Of a stretch of DNA of 64,000 bases, positions 44,401 to 55,393 are shown in pieces. Below the pieces are notes generated by a model. That model was given only the letters and a program-made list of their open reading frames with translations, searched no databases and had not been told where the DNA came from. The translations under genes and the position numbers were made by a program. This DNA comes from Okapia johnstoni. Taxonomy: Eukaryota > Chordata > Mammalia > Artiodactyla > Giraffidae. The stretch covers positions 35,860,001 to 35,924,000 of the forward strand of contig CM044309.1 in NCBI GenBank assembly GCA_024291935.2, written 5' to 3'. Each line of letters opens with the position of its first letter. Within the stretch, counting starts at the first letter, position 1.

Positions 44401-46476
44401 CATTCAGGTATGACCTAAATCAAATCCCTTATGATTACACAGTGAAAGTGACAAATTGATTTAAGGGACTAGATCCGATGGACAGAATGCCTGATGAACT
44501 ATGGACAGAGGTTCGGGACATTGTACAGGAGACAGGGATCAAGACAATCCCCATGGAAAAGAAATGCAAAAAAGCAAAATGGCTGTCTGAGGAGGCCTTA
44601 CAAATAGCTGGGAAAAGAAGAGAAGTGAAAAGCAAAGGAGAAAAGGAAAGATATTCCCATCTGAATGCAGAGTTCCAAAGAATAGCAAGGATAGATAAGA
44701 AAGCTTCCTCTGTGATCAGTGCAAAGAAATAGAGGAAAACAACAGAATGGGAAAGACTAGAGATCTCTTCAAGAAAATTAGAGATACTAAGGGAAAATTT
44801 CATGCAAAGATGGACTTGATAAAGGACAGAAATGGTATGGACCTAACAGAAGCAGAAGATATTAAGAAAAGCTGGCAAGAATACACAGAAGAACTGTACA
44901 AAAAATATCTTCATGACCCAGATAATCACAATGGTGTGATCACTCACCTAGAGCCAGACATTCTGGAATGTGAAGTCAAGTGGGTCTTAGAAAGCATCAC
45001 TACGAACAAAGCTAGTTGAGGTGATGGAATTCCAGTTGAGCTATTTCAAATCCTCAAAGATGATGCTGTGAAAGTGCTGCACTCGGTATGCCATCAAACC
45101 TGGAAAACCCAGCAGTGGCCACAGGACTGGAAAAGGTCAGTTTTCATTCCAATCCCAAAGAAAGGCAGTGCCAAAGAATGCTCAAACTACCGCACAATTG
45201 CACTCATCTCACATGCTAGTAAAGTAATGCTCAAAATTCTCCAAGCCAGGCTTCAGCAGTACGTGAACCATGAACTTCTAGATATTTAAGCAGGTTTTAG
45301 AAAAGGCAGAGGAATCAGAGATCAAATTGCCAACATCTGCTGGATCATCGAAAAAGCAAGAGTTCAAGAAAAACATCTATTTCTGCTTTATTGCCTATGC
45401 CAAAGCCTTTGACTGTGTGGATCACAATAAACTGTGGAAAATTCTGAAAGATGGGAATACCAGATCATCTGACCTGTCTCTTGAGAAACCCGTATGCAGG
45501 TCAGGAAGCAACAGTTAGAACTGGACATGGAACAACAGACTGGTTCCAAATAGGAAAAGGAGTACGTCAAGGCTGTATATTGTCACCCTGCTTATGTAAC
45601 TTCTATGCAGAGTACATCATGAGAAACGCTGGGCTGGATGAAACACAAGCTGGAATCAAGATTGCAGGGAGAAATATCAATAACCTCAGATATGCAGATG
45701 ACACCACCCTTATGGCAGAAAGTGAAGAAGAACTAAAGAGTCTCTTGATGAAAGTGAAAGAGGAGAGTGAAAAGTTGGCTTAAAGCTCAACGTTCAGAAA
45801 ACTAAGATCATGGCATCTGGTCCCATCACTTCATGGGAAATAGATGGGGAAACAGTGGAAACAGTGTCAGACTTTATTTTTTGGGGCTCCAAAATCACTG
45901 CAGATGGTGATTGCAGCCATGAAATTAAAAGACGCTTACTCCTTGGAAGGAAGGTTATGGCCAACCTATATAGCATATTTAAAAGCAGAGACATTACTTT
46001 GCCAACAAAGGTCCTTCTAGTCAATGCGATGGTTTTTCCAGTGGTCATGTATGGATGTGAGAGTTGGACGGTGAAGAAAGCTGAGCACTGAAGAATTGAT
46101 GCTTTTGAACTGTGCTTTGGAGAAGACTCTTGAGAGTCCCTTGGACTTCAAGGAGATCCAACCAGTCCATCCTAAAGGAGATCAGTCCTGGGTGATCATT
46201 GGAAGGACTGATGTTGAAGCTGAAACTCCAATACTCTGGTTACCTCATGCGAAGAGTTGACTCATTGGAAAAGACCCTAAATGTGGGGAAGGATTGGGGG
46301 CAGGAGGAGAAGAGGACGACAGAGGATGAGATGGTTGGATGGCATCACCGACTCGATGGACATGGGTTTCGGTAAACTCTGGGAGTTGGTGATGGACAGG
46401 GAGGCCTGGCGTGCTGCGATCCATGGGGTCGCAAAGAGTCGGACACGACTGAGTGACTGAACTGAACTGAACTGAA
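44401..46476 (+). mobile_element. BovB LINE, ~2.1 kb, plus strand
   Basis: The longest sense BovB in the window: it starts just after the endonuclease C-terminus ('cattcaggtatgacctaaat'), covers the linker and the whole RT and C-terminal region, and ends with the 3' terminus (gactgaactgaactgaactgaa). Low divergence suggests it is fairly recent. It lies within an L1M; the host words 'aaccactaga' and 'ctattttctttctctatg' adjoin it, and no clear TSD was found. Confidence 0.95.
44478..46091 (+). pseudogene. BovB linker + reverse transcriptase + C-terminal domain (relic)
   Basis: Frames 44478-44732, 44747-45019, 45068-45289, 45327-45518, 45451-45783 and 45810-46091 together represent the BovB polyprotein from linker to C-terminal zinc-knuckle-like region. 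Breaks: TGA at about 45018 in the KASGGDG block, TAA in place of a Gln codon near 45287, and frameshifts near 45366 and 45775. In motif A, FIDYAKAFD reads FIAYAKAFD: the aspartate is replaced by alanine (codon 45393-45395). YADD is intact at 45691-45702. An RT without the motif A Asp is inactive even if the frame were continuous. Confidence 0.88.
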
Positions 46477-46569
46477 TCTATTTTCTTTCTCTATGAGATT
46501 GATTATTATAGATATTTTATATAAATGGAATTGTATAATATGTAGTCTTTTGTTAATGACTTTTTCTCT

Positions 46570-47184
46570 TTATGTTATATACATGAGCCAAAGATTGCTT
46601 CTGTAAATGATTCTTATGTTGTTGGCTTCTTCATAGCAGGCTAGTACCTGTTAGCTCAAAAGTTCATTGACTTCAAACTCAAATTGTTATAGCTCCAGAT
46701 TTTAAATAAAGTTCGTATAAGCAGATTTTCAGCCATAAAGCAGCCACTCTTGCCCTTCAGGTATTTCTGATCTAAAGAATCTTCAATCAACATCTACTAT
46801 CCATAGATAAGATAAACTCCAGGGCTATGGTGACCTCAAACCATTGTTGCCCTTCAGAGATCTCTGATCCAGACTCTCCCCATCTCATGGTGCTGTGGAG
46901 CAACATCATTTAGACACATAAAGGTCTCTCTGATTCTTCTTCTTTCCTCTGTGCATTCCCCACTCTGCTCCTCTGTGAGTAGTCTTGCAGTTCTCCTCTT
47001 TTTGTTGATAGTATTCATACCATAGCCTCTGACAAGTTTCATACTGTGAGGGACTTTTTTCCCCATCCCACCTCCAGATGCAAATCAGTCAAAACATTGT
47101 CCATAGAAAGCTCATTATCTGCTGCTAGAAATGCATAGTCATGATTTTCTCTTGATCAGCCTTGAAATCCTTCAGACTCACTGC
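46570..47184. mobile_element. Unidentified ~615-bp insertion in L1M
   Basis: The antisense L1M text stops near 'tctctttatgttatata' and resumes near 'ttaacacaatgtcttcaaaa'. The sequence between is not L1. It contains two related blocks about 98 bp apart (gcccttcaggtatttctgat near 46754; gcccttcagagatctctgat near 46852). It could be an LTR or another repeat. A 70-codon minus frame (46854-47066) has no recognised domain. Confidence 0.45.
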
Positions 47185-48439
47185 ATCTTAACACAATGTC
47201 TTCAAAATTCATTCATACTATAGCATGTATCAGTATTTCATCTTTTATTGTTAAATAATATATTATTTATGGATATACCACTGTTTGTGTCCATTCATCA
47301 GTTCATGGACATTTGGATTGCTTCCACTTTGGACTATTTTACTGGTGTATGTATTCCTATACAAGTTTTTGTATGGACATATGTTTTAATGTCTCTTGGT
47401 TATATACCTAGGAGTAGAATTTCTGTGTAATATAACTCTGTGCTTAACATTTTGAAGAATGACAAACTCTTTTCCAAAATGTCTGCTTCATTTTACAATC
47501 CCACAAGCAATGTACTAAAGTTCCAATTTCTCTACATCTTGCCAACACTTGTTATTGTCAGAGTTCTAATAGATTTTTGTTGCTGTTTTCCAGAGGAATA
47601 AGGAGTATTCTTAATATAAGTGATCTTTGTCATGAAAATATTTTGGATTTTGCCAGTTGTTTTTTTCTGAATCTACTCAAATGATCATGACATTTTGCAT
47701 ACTTTATTTTATTATAGTACATTATACATATATATATTTTGATTTTTCAGTGTTAAACTAATCTTGGATTCTAGGAATAAATCACACAGTTTATCAGAAT
47801 CTGTAATCCTTTCATATATGGCTTTATTTGGTTCCTGAGTATTCTATTGAGAAATTTTTCTTCTACATTCATAAAATATCAGCTTTTTTTTTTTCTTGCA
47901 GTGTGATTGTCTGTTTTTTTGTATCAGAGCAATCCTAGCTTCATAGAACAAGTTATAAAGTGTTCCTTCTTCTATCTTTGGAAGAATTTAAAAAATATTT
48001 GTATTATTTATTCTTTGACTCTTTGATAGAATTTACCAGTGAAGCCATGGGCATAATCTTGTGGAAAGCATTTTGATTACTAATACAACCACTTATTATT
48101 CAGATTTTCTTCTTGCTTTTAAATCCATTGTAGACATTTGTGCCTTTCAAGGAATTTGTCTAGTTTGAATTGATAGCTATTAAATTGGAAATGTACAAAA
48201 AATTGGATCCAATTTAGTTCTAATTCATTTACCAACTTTATATTATTTTTGTCATATAAAGAACACCATTTTTCACTTTAAACCTACCACACAGATATAT
48301 AGTTATTGTTTTATGTAGTTGTCACTTAAATTCTACGGAAGAAAAAAAGTACTACAAACAAACATACATTTATATTTAGCATGTTTTATATTTTCCTATA
48401 TAGTTATTTTTGCTGATAGTCATTACATATTTGTATGAC

Positions 48440-49430
48440 TTTAGTTACTATTTAATGCTCTTTTATTTCTGCCTGAAGGATTCTCTAATATTTCTGGTTG
48501 GGCAAGGCTGTTTGAAAAACATTATCTGGAATTTATAAATTTATCTTTATTATAGAAAAATAATTTTATGAAAAGAAGACTCTTGACATCATTTGTGTTT
48601 AGCACTCTGAATGTGTTATTCCACTTCCTTCTGACCTCCATAATTACTGATATTAAATCAATTGTTAATCTCATTGTGTGTAATAAATAACTTTTGCTGC
48701 TTTGAAGATTCTCTATTTGTCTTTTTTCTTTCAGTACTTTGACAATCATTTGTCTATATGTGAATTTCTTTGAGTTTACCATAATTGGAGTATATGGAGC
48801 TTCTTGCACATTCTTTGCAACAGTTGGGAATATGTGGTTATTATTTCTTTATATATTCTTTCTACTTCTTCATTTCCCCCTCTCCTTCTAGGAATCCTAT
48901 TATGCATATATTAGTGTGCTAGATGATCCATTATATATCTCTGAAGCTCTTTAATTGTTTTCTTCTTTCTTTCTTTTTCCTGTTTCTCTGACTGTATTAT
49001 CTCAGTTGTCTTATATTCAAGTTTGTTGATTCTTTCTTCTTTCCCCAAATGTGTTGTTGAGGTGCTATAGCAAATTGTTCCCATCAATTATTTTTATTTT
49101 CAACTTTAGAATTTTTTTATTTTTAATAATTTATATTTCTAGATTGATAATATATAATTGACGAGGCATTGTACTTGTACACTCCTTTAATTCTTTAGTC
49201 ATAGTTTCTTGATTATTTTTATTATAGCCGATTTAAAATCACGCATAGTAAGGTCATCACTGGGGCTTTCTCAAGGACTATTTCTATTGATCCTCCCCTC
49301 CCCTCACCCAGATATGGGCAATACTTTCCTATTTATTTGTATGCATCATTTCTGCACTTGCTGAGACTGGAATTTTAAATAATATAATGTGATAAATCTG
49401 GAGGTTAGTTTTCCACCCCTCCTTAAAAGT
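48440..49430 (-). mobile_element. Old L1M/HAL1-like ORF1 region, antisense
   Basis: Landmarks: 'tgttattccacttccttctg' then acctcc, 'gctgctttgaagattctcta', 'tatgtgaatttctttgagtt', 'ggaatcctattatgcatata', 'gtttgttgattctttcttct' and 'ataatataatgtgataaatc'. The order corresponds to the ORF1/5' region of old L1M or HAL1 elements read antisense. It may belong to the same copy as 44105-48180, whose middle (about 48181-48439) is unrecognisable. Confidence 0.7.
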
Positions 49431-50115
49431 TTTTGTTGCTCTATGCTCTTGATTTTTTATTCCCATTTGTTTTTATAATTGCTTCTTTAAACTGATTTCA
49501 AGCCTATATGTTTGCCATGTACGGTCATTAAAACCTCTGCTTAGATAGCTTAGTAGTGATCTAAATGTTTGACTGAGATTTTCTTAATGCCTTGAAACTT
49601 TAAGACTCCTAACCTATCACCAATAACCTCTTGTGTGTGTTAGGGCACACCTCTGCCATTCCATCAGTTTAAAGTTCTTCTGTAGTCTCATTTCCTGCTT
49701 AGCCAGAAATGAAAGATAAGGGCCTTCTCAGGGCTTTCTTGGGCATGCATATAGCCTTACATATTGACAAACAATTATGTCAAACTGTTCCAAAGACATT
49801 TGTGGGTATCTCATTTCCTAGCAATTCTTTTTAAATGCTTTGGTCAGCCTCTTATTTCCCTTCTTATATTGCTACTGCAGGCATCTGATGGTAAACTATT
49901 GCCTGTTTTGTTTTGTTTTGACCAACTTTCTGTAAGAAGAACCTTTCCTTCTGAACAAGTTCTGCATTAGATCTGATAAAGATAGGTCCTGTGAATGGTG
50001 CTTTTTCAAGAAACTATAGAAATGCCAAATACTGACAATTTTCTGGTGATGCGATTGTGGGGGGAGGGAGTGGTGTCTAATCCTATTTCTTTTTTGTTTT
50101 TTCCCCTTTGGCAGG
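49431..50115. other. Unassigned stretch
   Basis: AT-rich, with no recognised repeat or exon. Confidence 0.5.
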
Positions 50116-50116
50116 T

Positions 50117-50197
50117 TTTTTTTTTTTTTAATAAATTTATTTATTTTAGTTGGGGGCTAATTACTTTACAATATTGTAGTAGTTTTTGCCATACATT
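50117..50197 (-). mobile_element. Tiny ruminant L1 3' end
   Basis: A T-run (antisense A-tail) is followed by 'agttgggggctaattacttt' and 'aatattgtagtagtttttgc', the reverse complement of the young L1 3' terminus also present at 12010-12055. Only about 80 bp were copied. Confidence 0.88.
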
Positions 50198-51300
50198 TGT
50201 TTCTGTAGTGAGTAGTGGGCACTCACTTTCACATCTATCTTTGTTGAAAGGCTTGGTTTTCAAGACTCCCGTGAAGTTAGGGAGAAAAAGGTGAATACAG
50301 GACAAGTTAAAATGTCCCAATGCTCATCTTCTTACAGAGAGTCACCTGTTTTTCTTGAAAAAGAATTCTTAGAATTTTTGCAAGCTTCTGGTAATTTCCA
50401 AGGTTCTAAAAAAGTTAATTTTGACAATTTTTCCACTGTTCTGATTGCTTCTGTGGAAGAGTGAATTTTTTAGAAGTCATTACTCCATCATTCTAGAAGT
50501 TCTTCTCCATTCTCCCATTTTGAAATTTTGAATATTCTGGTTATTTATTCTGAATTTTTCAGTGTGGTTCAGAGGAAACATATCTGTGGGCAGCATATGA
50601 CCACAGAAAGAGAAACAATTTGTGATTTCTTACATAAGCTCATGTTAAGAAGGTCTACAACATTAGCTGAATACTATTTGACTAAAGAAGAAAAAAAAAA
50701 ACTACTGATGTGGAGAGTCTTCTAAAGCTATCTCTTTATTATGGTAATATGAATGAAATAATATTATTTTATAATCAGGCAAAAATTAAATTCTGTTTAT
50801 TGTCATATTTTCAAGTCAGTAAAATGAATAGTGTATTTTCAAAATGTTTCAAAGAAGAAAATCACAGATTTAGACACAGAGATAATGGGGTCCTATCTCA
50901 ATCTGCAAATGTTTTGGTTGAAGAATGAGTCTTAACATATCTGTAAAATTCATTCTATGGACCAAGTTATTCTTTACTGAAGATATATTCTTAATCCTGA
51001 ATCACAAGTTACTTTTGACTCTCCATTCACTAGTTTAGACTGTATCACCTCCTTTTCCTTTCAAACAAGTGCCAGAATTTGTTTCTACATATCCATATAT
51101 GCAGAGAAGGTTTGTTTGGCAGCTAGATGAAGACAGATGATGTTTTTTCATGATAGCAGTGAGATTGGGTTGAAAAAAGGAAACGAAGTAGAAAGTAGAA
51201 GTCCTTTATAGCACTCTTAGAGTGGATTTAAATTCACTATAGAATTGAAGTTAGAGGCAGATGCACATGAAACTAGTCAAGAGGATTCAGAAGCCAAAGG
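50198..51300. other. Unassigned stretch
   Basis: AT-rich single-copy-like sequence. Short frames at 50528-50928 have no recognised motif. Confidence 0.5.
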
Positions 51301-51339
51301 ATTATTTTTCTCTCTCTCTCCGGAACTTAGTCCAACCAT

Positions 51340-51608
51340 CCCTCAGTATCCATGAGGCTCCTGTCACTCCAGCATTAGCAGGGAGATTCTTAACTGCTGA
51401 GTGACCTGGGAATTGGGGCTTCCGTAGTTCAGTTGGTAAAGAATCTGCCTGCAATGCAGGAGACCCGGGTTCGATTCCTGGGTTGGGAAGATCCCCTGGA
51501 GAAGGAAATGCCAATCTTCTTGCCTGGAGAATCCCATGGACAGAGAAGCCTGGTGGGACATGACTTAACGACTAAAACCCCCCCCCCACCACCACCTGGG
51601 AATCCCTT
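51340..51608 (-). repeat. Remnant tRNA-derived SINE head split by Bov-tA
   Basis: 'agcattagcagggagattct' followed by taactgctgagtgacctggg and, beyond the inserted Bov-tA, aatccctt, reads as an antisense tRNA-derived SINE head. Diverged and short, so the family is uncertain. Confidence 0.5.
51414..51593 (+). mobile_element. Bov-tA SINE with shortened body and TSD
   Basis: The tRNA head (ggggcttccgtagttcagtt, B box gggttcgattcctgg) is well preserved. The body has an internal deletion after 'gaagcctggtgggac' and ends in cgactaaaa followed by a C-run. A 10-bp TSD, acctgggaat, lies at 51404-51413 and 51594-51603. Confidence 0.93.
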
Positions 51609-51612
51609 GTTG

Positions 51613-51893
51613 CTGTTCAGTCATTAAATCGTGTCCTACTCTTCAAGACCCCATGGACTGAAGCATTCCAGGCTTCCCTGTCATTCACTATTTGCCAAAG
51701 TTTGCTCAAATTCATGAACATTGAGTGAGTGATGCTATCTAACCATCCTATGCTCCACCGCTGCCTTCTTTGCCTTCAGTCTTTCCCAGCATCAGGATCT
51801 TTTCCAATGCGTTGGCTCTTTGCATCAGATGAGTGAAGTATTCGAGCTTCAGCATCAGTCCTTTCAATGAATATTCAGGATTGATTTCCTTTA
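51613..51893 (-). mobile_element. BovB 3' end, interrupted by L1
   Basis: Antisense BovB 3' portion ('ttcagtcattaaatcgtgtc' to 'ttgatttcctttaaga'). The sequence after the L1 (52186 onward, agattgactagc...ctccttgg) resembles its continuation, so the L1 inserted into it. Confidence 0.9.
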
Positions 51894-52185
51894 AGAGAGG
51901 GCGAGGGCGGGATGATATGGGAGAATGGCATTGAAGCATGTAAATTATCATATGTGAAACGAATCGCCAGTCCAGGTTCAACGCATGATACAGGGTGCTC
52001 GGGGCTGGTGCACCGGGATGACCAGGAGGAATGGGATGGGGAGGGAGGTGGAAGGGGGGTTCTGGAAGGGGAAAACATGTACACCCATGGTGGATTCATG
52101 TCAATGTATGGCAAAAGAAATACAATATTGTAAAGTTAAAAAATAGAAAATAAACTAATTTAAAAAAATATCATGTAAAAAAAAA
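51894..52185 (+). mobile_element. Ruminant L1 3' UTR, 5'-truncated
   Basis: The G-rich 3' UTR ('ggggagggaggtggaagggg') and terminal 'gtatggcaaaagaaatacaa' with ttgtaaag lead to an A-rich tail with interruptions ending in an A-run at about 52177-52186. Same family as the L1 at 11427-12051. The TSD is short or unclear (aaga-type). Confidence 0.88.
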
Positions 52186-52225
52186 AGATTGACTAGCAAA
52201 CGAACTCCTTGGTATTAAGATTCCA

Positions 52226-52947
52226 ATGAGTTTACTTCAAAGGTGCCTTGGGGCATATTATACAAATAGACTGTTGTTAGAAATCTGAATACCCAGGTTG
52301 ACATTGTCCAAATATGTGTGGAGTTCAATTTAGCTATTAGAAATGATTTATTATTTATATCTGCAAATAGATATGTTTCTGAAAGTTCTGTTTACTGTTT
52401 GCTCAGAGAAACATACTTGTAAGTTAGGGAATTGCTGATCTAAGCCTTAGGTTTTCTCTTAGGTGTTCTGGTCATTGACTGGAGGAAATCTGGCAATATC
52501 CACTGATTTAGCCAAACATTTCACAACCTCACACAAAGTTAGACTCCTAGATTCAACTCTTTTCTTGAAAATTTCAGCACAAGTTGACAATTAGAGGTTT
52601 TTCTTTGGGATGAATGGCCTGTTCTATTCAGATACACAAGGAACTCAAGCAGTATTGGTCTACTTCATCCCATGTGAAATCTAACCTTTTATTTAGAGCT
52701 TGTCTCTCTTTTGACTTGATTCAGCAGTCATTTGTATTAGTCCTGATGTTCTACTTCAAAAGCCTTTAAAGTTGATACATGGCTTTTAAGTTCCACGTGC
52801 TAAAGTAATTTCTTCATAAAGAAATTATTTTTTAGTTTTTTGTCTGATTTATGATATTTTTTGAAGAAGAAAGAGGCCATTAACTGACGGGACACTAGAA
52901 CAATCAGCGCAAACTGCATCAATAACCTCCTTACCTGTGAAGCACAA
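52226..52947. other. Unassigned stretch
   Basis: No recognised repeat or exon. Confidence 0.5.
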
Positions 52948-52958
52948 GAACAGAGTAT

Positions 52959-53236
52959 CTGCTGCTGCTGCTGCTGAGTCACCTCAGTCGTGTCCCACTC
53001 TGTGCGACCCCATAGACGGCAGCCCACCAGGCTCCGCCGTCCCTGGGATTCTCCAGGCAAGAATACTGGAGTGGGTTGCCATTTCCTTCTCCAGTGCATG
53101 AAAGGGAAAAGGGAAAGTGAAGTCGCTCAGTCGTGTCCGACTCTTAGCGACCCCATGGACTGTAGCCTACCAGGCTTCTCCGTCCATGGGATTTTCCAGG
53201 CAAGAGTACTGGAGTGGGTTGCCATTGCCTTCTCCG
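52959..53236 (-). mobile_element. Full-length young Bov-A2 SINE with TSD
   Basis: A complete 278-bp dimer in antisense: (CTG)n tail, first monomer, the 'catgaaagggaaaagggaaa' linker, and second monomer to 'ccattgccttctccg'. A perfect 11-bp TSD, gaacagagtat, is at 52948-52958 and 53237-53247. CpGs are preserved (ccgccgtccc), which suggests this is one of the youngest insertions here. Confidence 0.98.
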
Positions 53237-53247
53237 GAACAGAGTAT

Positions 53248-53634
53248 ATAGGTTGATGAAAAACGTTGAGAGCCACATGAATTCATCTTTGCGTATGTAC
53301 GTATATTTCTTCTTCACAGAAAGAGTTGAGAGACTCTAGGATGTGCCATTTTTCTTATCTTTCCTTCTCTCTCTCTCTTTCTCTCATATTCTCTGAGAGT
53401 AGAACAATGATAACTTTATTTGTGAAGAAAATAGATCATGAGAAAAGCTCTTTCATTAACTTGCCTTACTGTTTATTTACTTCGAGAGAGAGAATACTCT
53501 GGAAGCATGCTTTTTGTAATAGCACAGCATTTAAAATCAGTTTCAAGGCTCTACCTTTAAGTGAAGTGTTGCATCAGAGAAAATTCAACTAAAAGTGTTG
53601 TAAATTAAATAAATGTTCAAATTAGCACAGGCTA
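53248..53634. other. Unassigned stretch
   Basis: Contains a short (tctc)n run near 53364-53386. No gene seen. Confidence 0.5.
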
Positions 53635-53648
53635 ATTTTTAAAATGAG

Positions 53649-53855
53649 TTTCCTTGGTAGCATAGCTGGTAAAGAGTCCACCTGCAATGTGGGAGACCTG
53701 GGTTTGATCCCTGAGTTGGGAAGATCCCCTGGAGGAGGGCGTGGCAATCTACTCTAGTGTATTCTTGCCATGGAGAATCCCCATGGACAAAGGAACCTGG
53801 CAGGCTATGATCCATGGGGTTGCAGAGTCAGACATGACTGAGCAAATAAGCACAA
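53649..53855 (+). mobile_element. Bov-tA SINE
   Basis: Head 'gtttccttggtagcatagct', B box gggtttgatccctga, Bov-A body and ending 'catgactgagcaaataagca'. Flanked by ttttaaaatga / ttttaagataa, a degenerate TSD candidate. Confidence 0.92.
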
Positions 53856-54077
53856 CTTTTAAGATAATAAGAACCCTGAAAATCCAGCTGAGAAACTGGG
53901 ACATTGAAGAGGCTGTCACAAAGATAGGATTTTGTCCTGACTGTGCAACATTTGAGTTCCTTTAGGTGAAGGTTTTTGGGAAAGGAGCACATTAAAATCT
54001 TTAAGTCTGGTCTAACAGAGTCTTTCTTACACAATATCAGTGATGCTACCATGTGATAAATATTTGGTTTTTGACCT

Positions 54078-55249
54078 TTGGCAGAGGAACCGGAGATTAA
54101 ATTGTCAACATCCATTTTATCATCTAGAAAGCAAGAGAGTTCCAGAAAAACATCTACTTCTGCTTTATTGACTATGCCAAAGCCTTTGACTGTGTGGATC
54201 ACAACAAACTGTGGAAAATTCTGAAAGAGATGGGAATACCAGACCACCTGACCTACTTCCTGAGAAATCTGCATGCAGGTCAAGAAGCAGCAGTTAGAAC
54301 CGGACATGAACAACAGACTGGTTCCAAATAGGGAAAGGAGTATATCAGGGCTGTATATTGTCACCCTGTTTATTTAACTTATATGCAGAGTACATCATTA
54401 GAAATGCTGGTTGGATGAAGCACAAGCTAGAATCGAGATCACCAGGAGAAATATCAATAATCTCAGATATGCAGATGACACCACCCTTATGGCAGAAAGC
54501 AAAGAAGAACTAAAGAGACTCTTGATGAAAGTGAAAGAGGAGAGTGAAAAAGTTGGCTTAAAACTCAACATTCAAAAGATGAAGATCGTAGCATCTGGTC
54601 CCATCACTTCATGGCAAATAGATGGGGAAACAATGGAAACAAACAGACTTTATTTTTGGGGGGTTCCAAAATCACTGCAGATGGTGACTGCAGCCATGAA
54701 ATTAAAAGATGTTTGCTCCTTGGAAGAAAAGCTATGACCAACTTAGGCAGCATATTAAAAATCAGAGACATTACTTTGCCAACAAAGGTCCATCTAGTTA
54801 AAGCTATGGTTTTTCCAGTAATTGAGTATGGATGTGATAATTGGACTATAAAGAAAGCTGAGTGCAAAGGAGAATTGGTGCTTTTGAACTGTGGTGTTGG
54901 AGAAGACTCTTGAGAGTCCATTGGACTGCAAGGAGATCAAACCAATCAATCTTAAAGGAAATCAGCCCTGAATATTCATTGGAAGGCCTGATGCTGAAGC
55001 TGAAACTTCAGTACTTTTGCCACCTGTTGTGAAGAAATGACTCACTAGAAAAGACCCTAATGGTGGGAAAGATTGAAGGTGGGAGGAGAAGGGGGTGAAA
55101 AAGGGTGAGATGGCTAGATGGCATCACCGACTTGATGGACATGAATTTGAGTAAGCTCCAGGAGCTGGTGATGGACAGGGAAGCCTGGTGTGCTGCAGTC
55201 CATGGGGTCACAAAGAGTTGAACACCACTGAGTGAATGAACTGAACTGA
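54078..55249 (+). mobile_element. BovB LINE, 5'-truncated, plus strand
   Basis: Starts within RT ('ggcagaggaaccggagatta') and ends with the 3' terminus (gtgaatgaactgaactga). Motif A (FIDYAKAFD) is intact near 54165-54190 and YADD lies at 54468-54479. Small indels break the frame (a base loss near 54307 in the 'ggacatgaacaacagac' block and another near 54640). Confidence 0.95.
54411..54737 (+). pseudogene. BovB RT motif C and thumb region (relic)
   Basis: A 108-residue frame starts at DEAQARIEITRRN, contains LRYADDTTLM and KVGLKLNIQKMK, and loses the BovB frame after GETMET, where an indel lies. It is part of the copy at 54078-55249. Confidence 0.85.
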
Positions 55250-55274
55250 TGCCAACCTTCTCTAGTTTGTCTGT

Positions 55275-55393
55275 GTGTATGTTAGTCGCTTAGTCATGTC
55301 CGACTCTTCGCAACCCCATGGGCTGTAGCCTACCAGGTCCCTCTGTCCATGGGCTCTCCCAGGCAAGAATACTGGAGTGTGTTGCCATTTGCC
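55275..55393 (-). mobile_element. Bov-A monomer
   Basis: Antisense Bov-A from 'tagtcgcttagtcatgtccg' to 'gtgttgccatttgcc'. A short tgtgtgtatg tail lies on its low side. Confidence 0.9.

Larger units (their letters stand above)
44105..48180 (-). mobile_element. Old L1M 3' region and ORF2, minus strand, interrupted
   Basis: Antisense L1M landmarks: 'ttttattgatacataattaa', 'acaaccatcaccactatcac', 'ttttcatcacaccaaaatga'; after the BovB, 'atataaatggaattgtataa'; after a second insertion, 'atagcatgtatcagtatttc', 'gttcatggacatttggattg', 'tatacctaggagtagaattt'; then RT-region sequence around 47700-48170 ('gatagaatttaccagtgaag'). Interrupted by a Bov-A fragment (44203), BovB (44401-46476) and an unidentified segment (46570-47184). 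No coding potential remains. Confidence 0.88.

Noticed and set aside
51414..51490. tRNA gene from a good B box
   Set aside because: It is the tRNA-derived head of a Bov-tA SINE, followed by the Bov-A body and a TSD.
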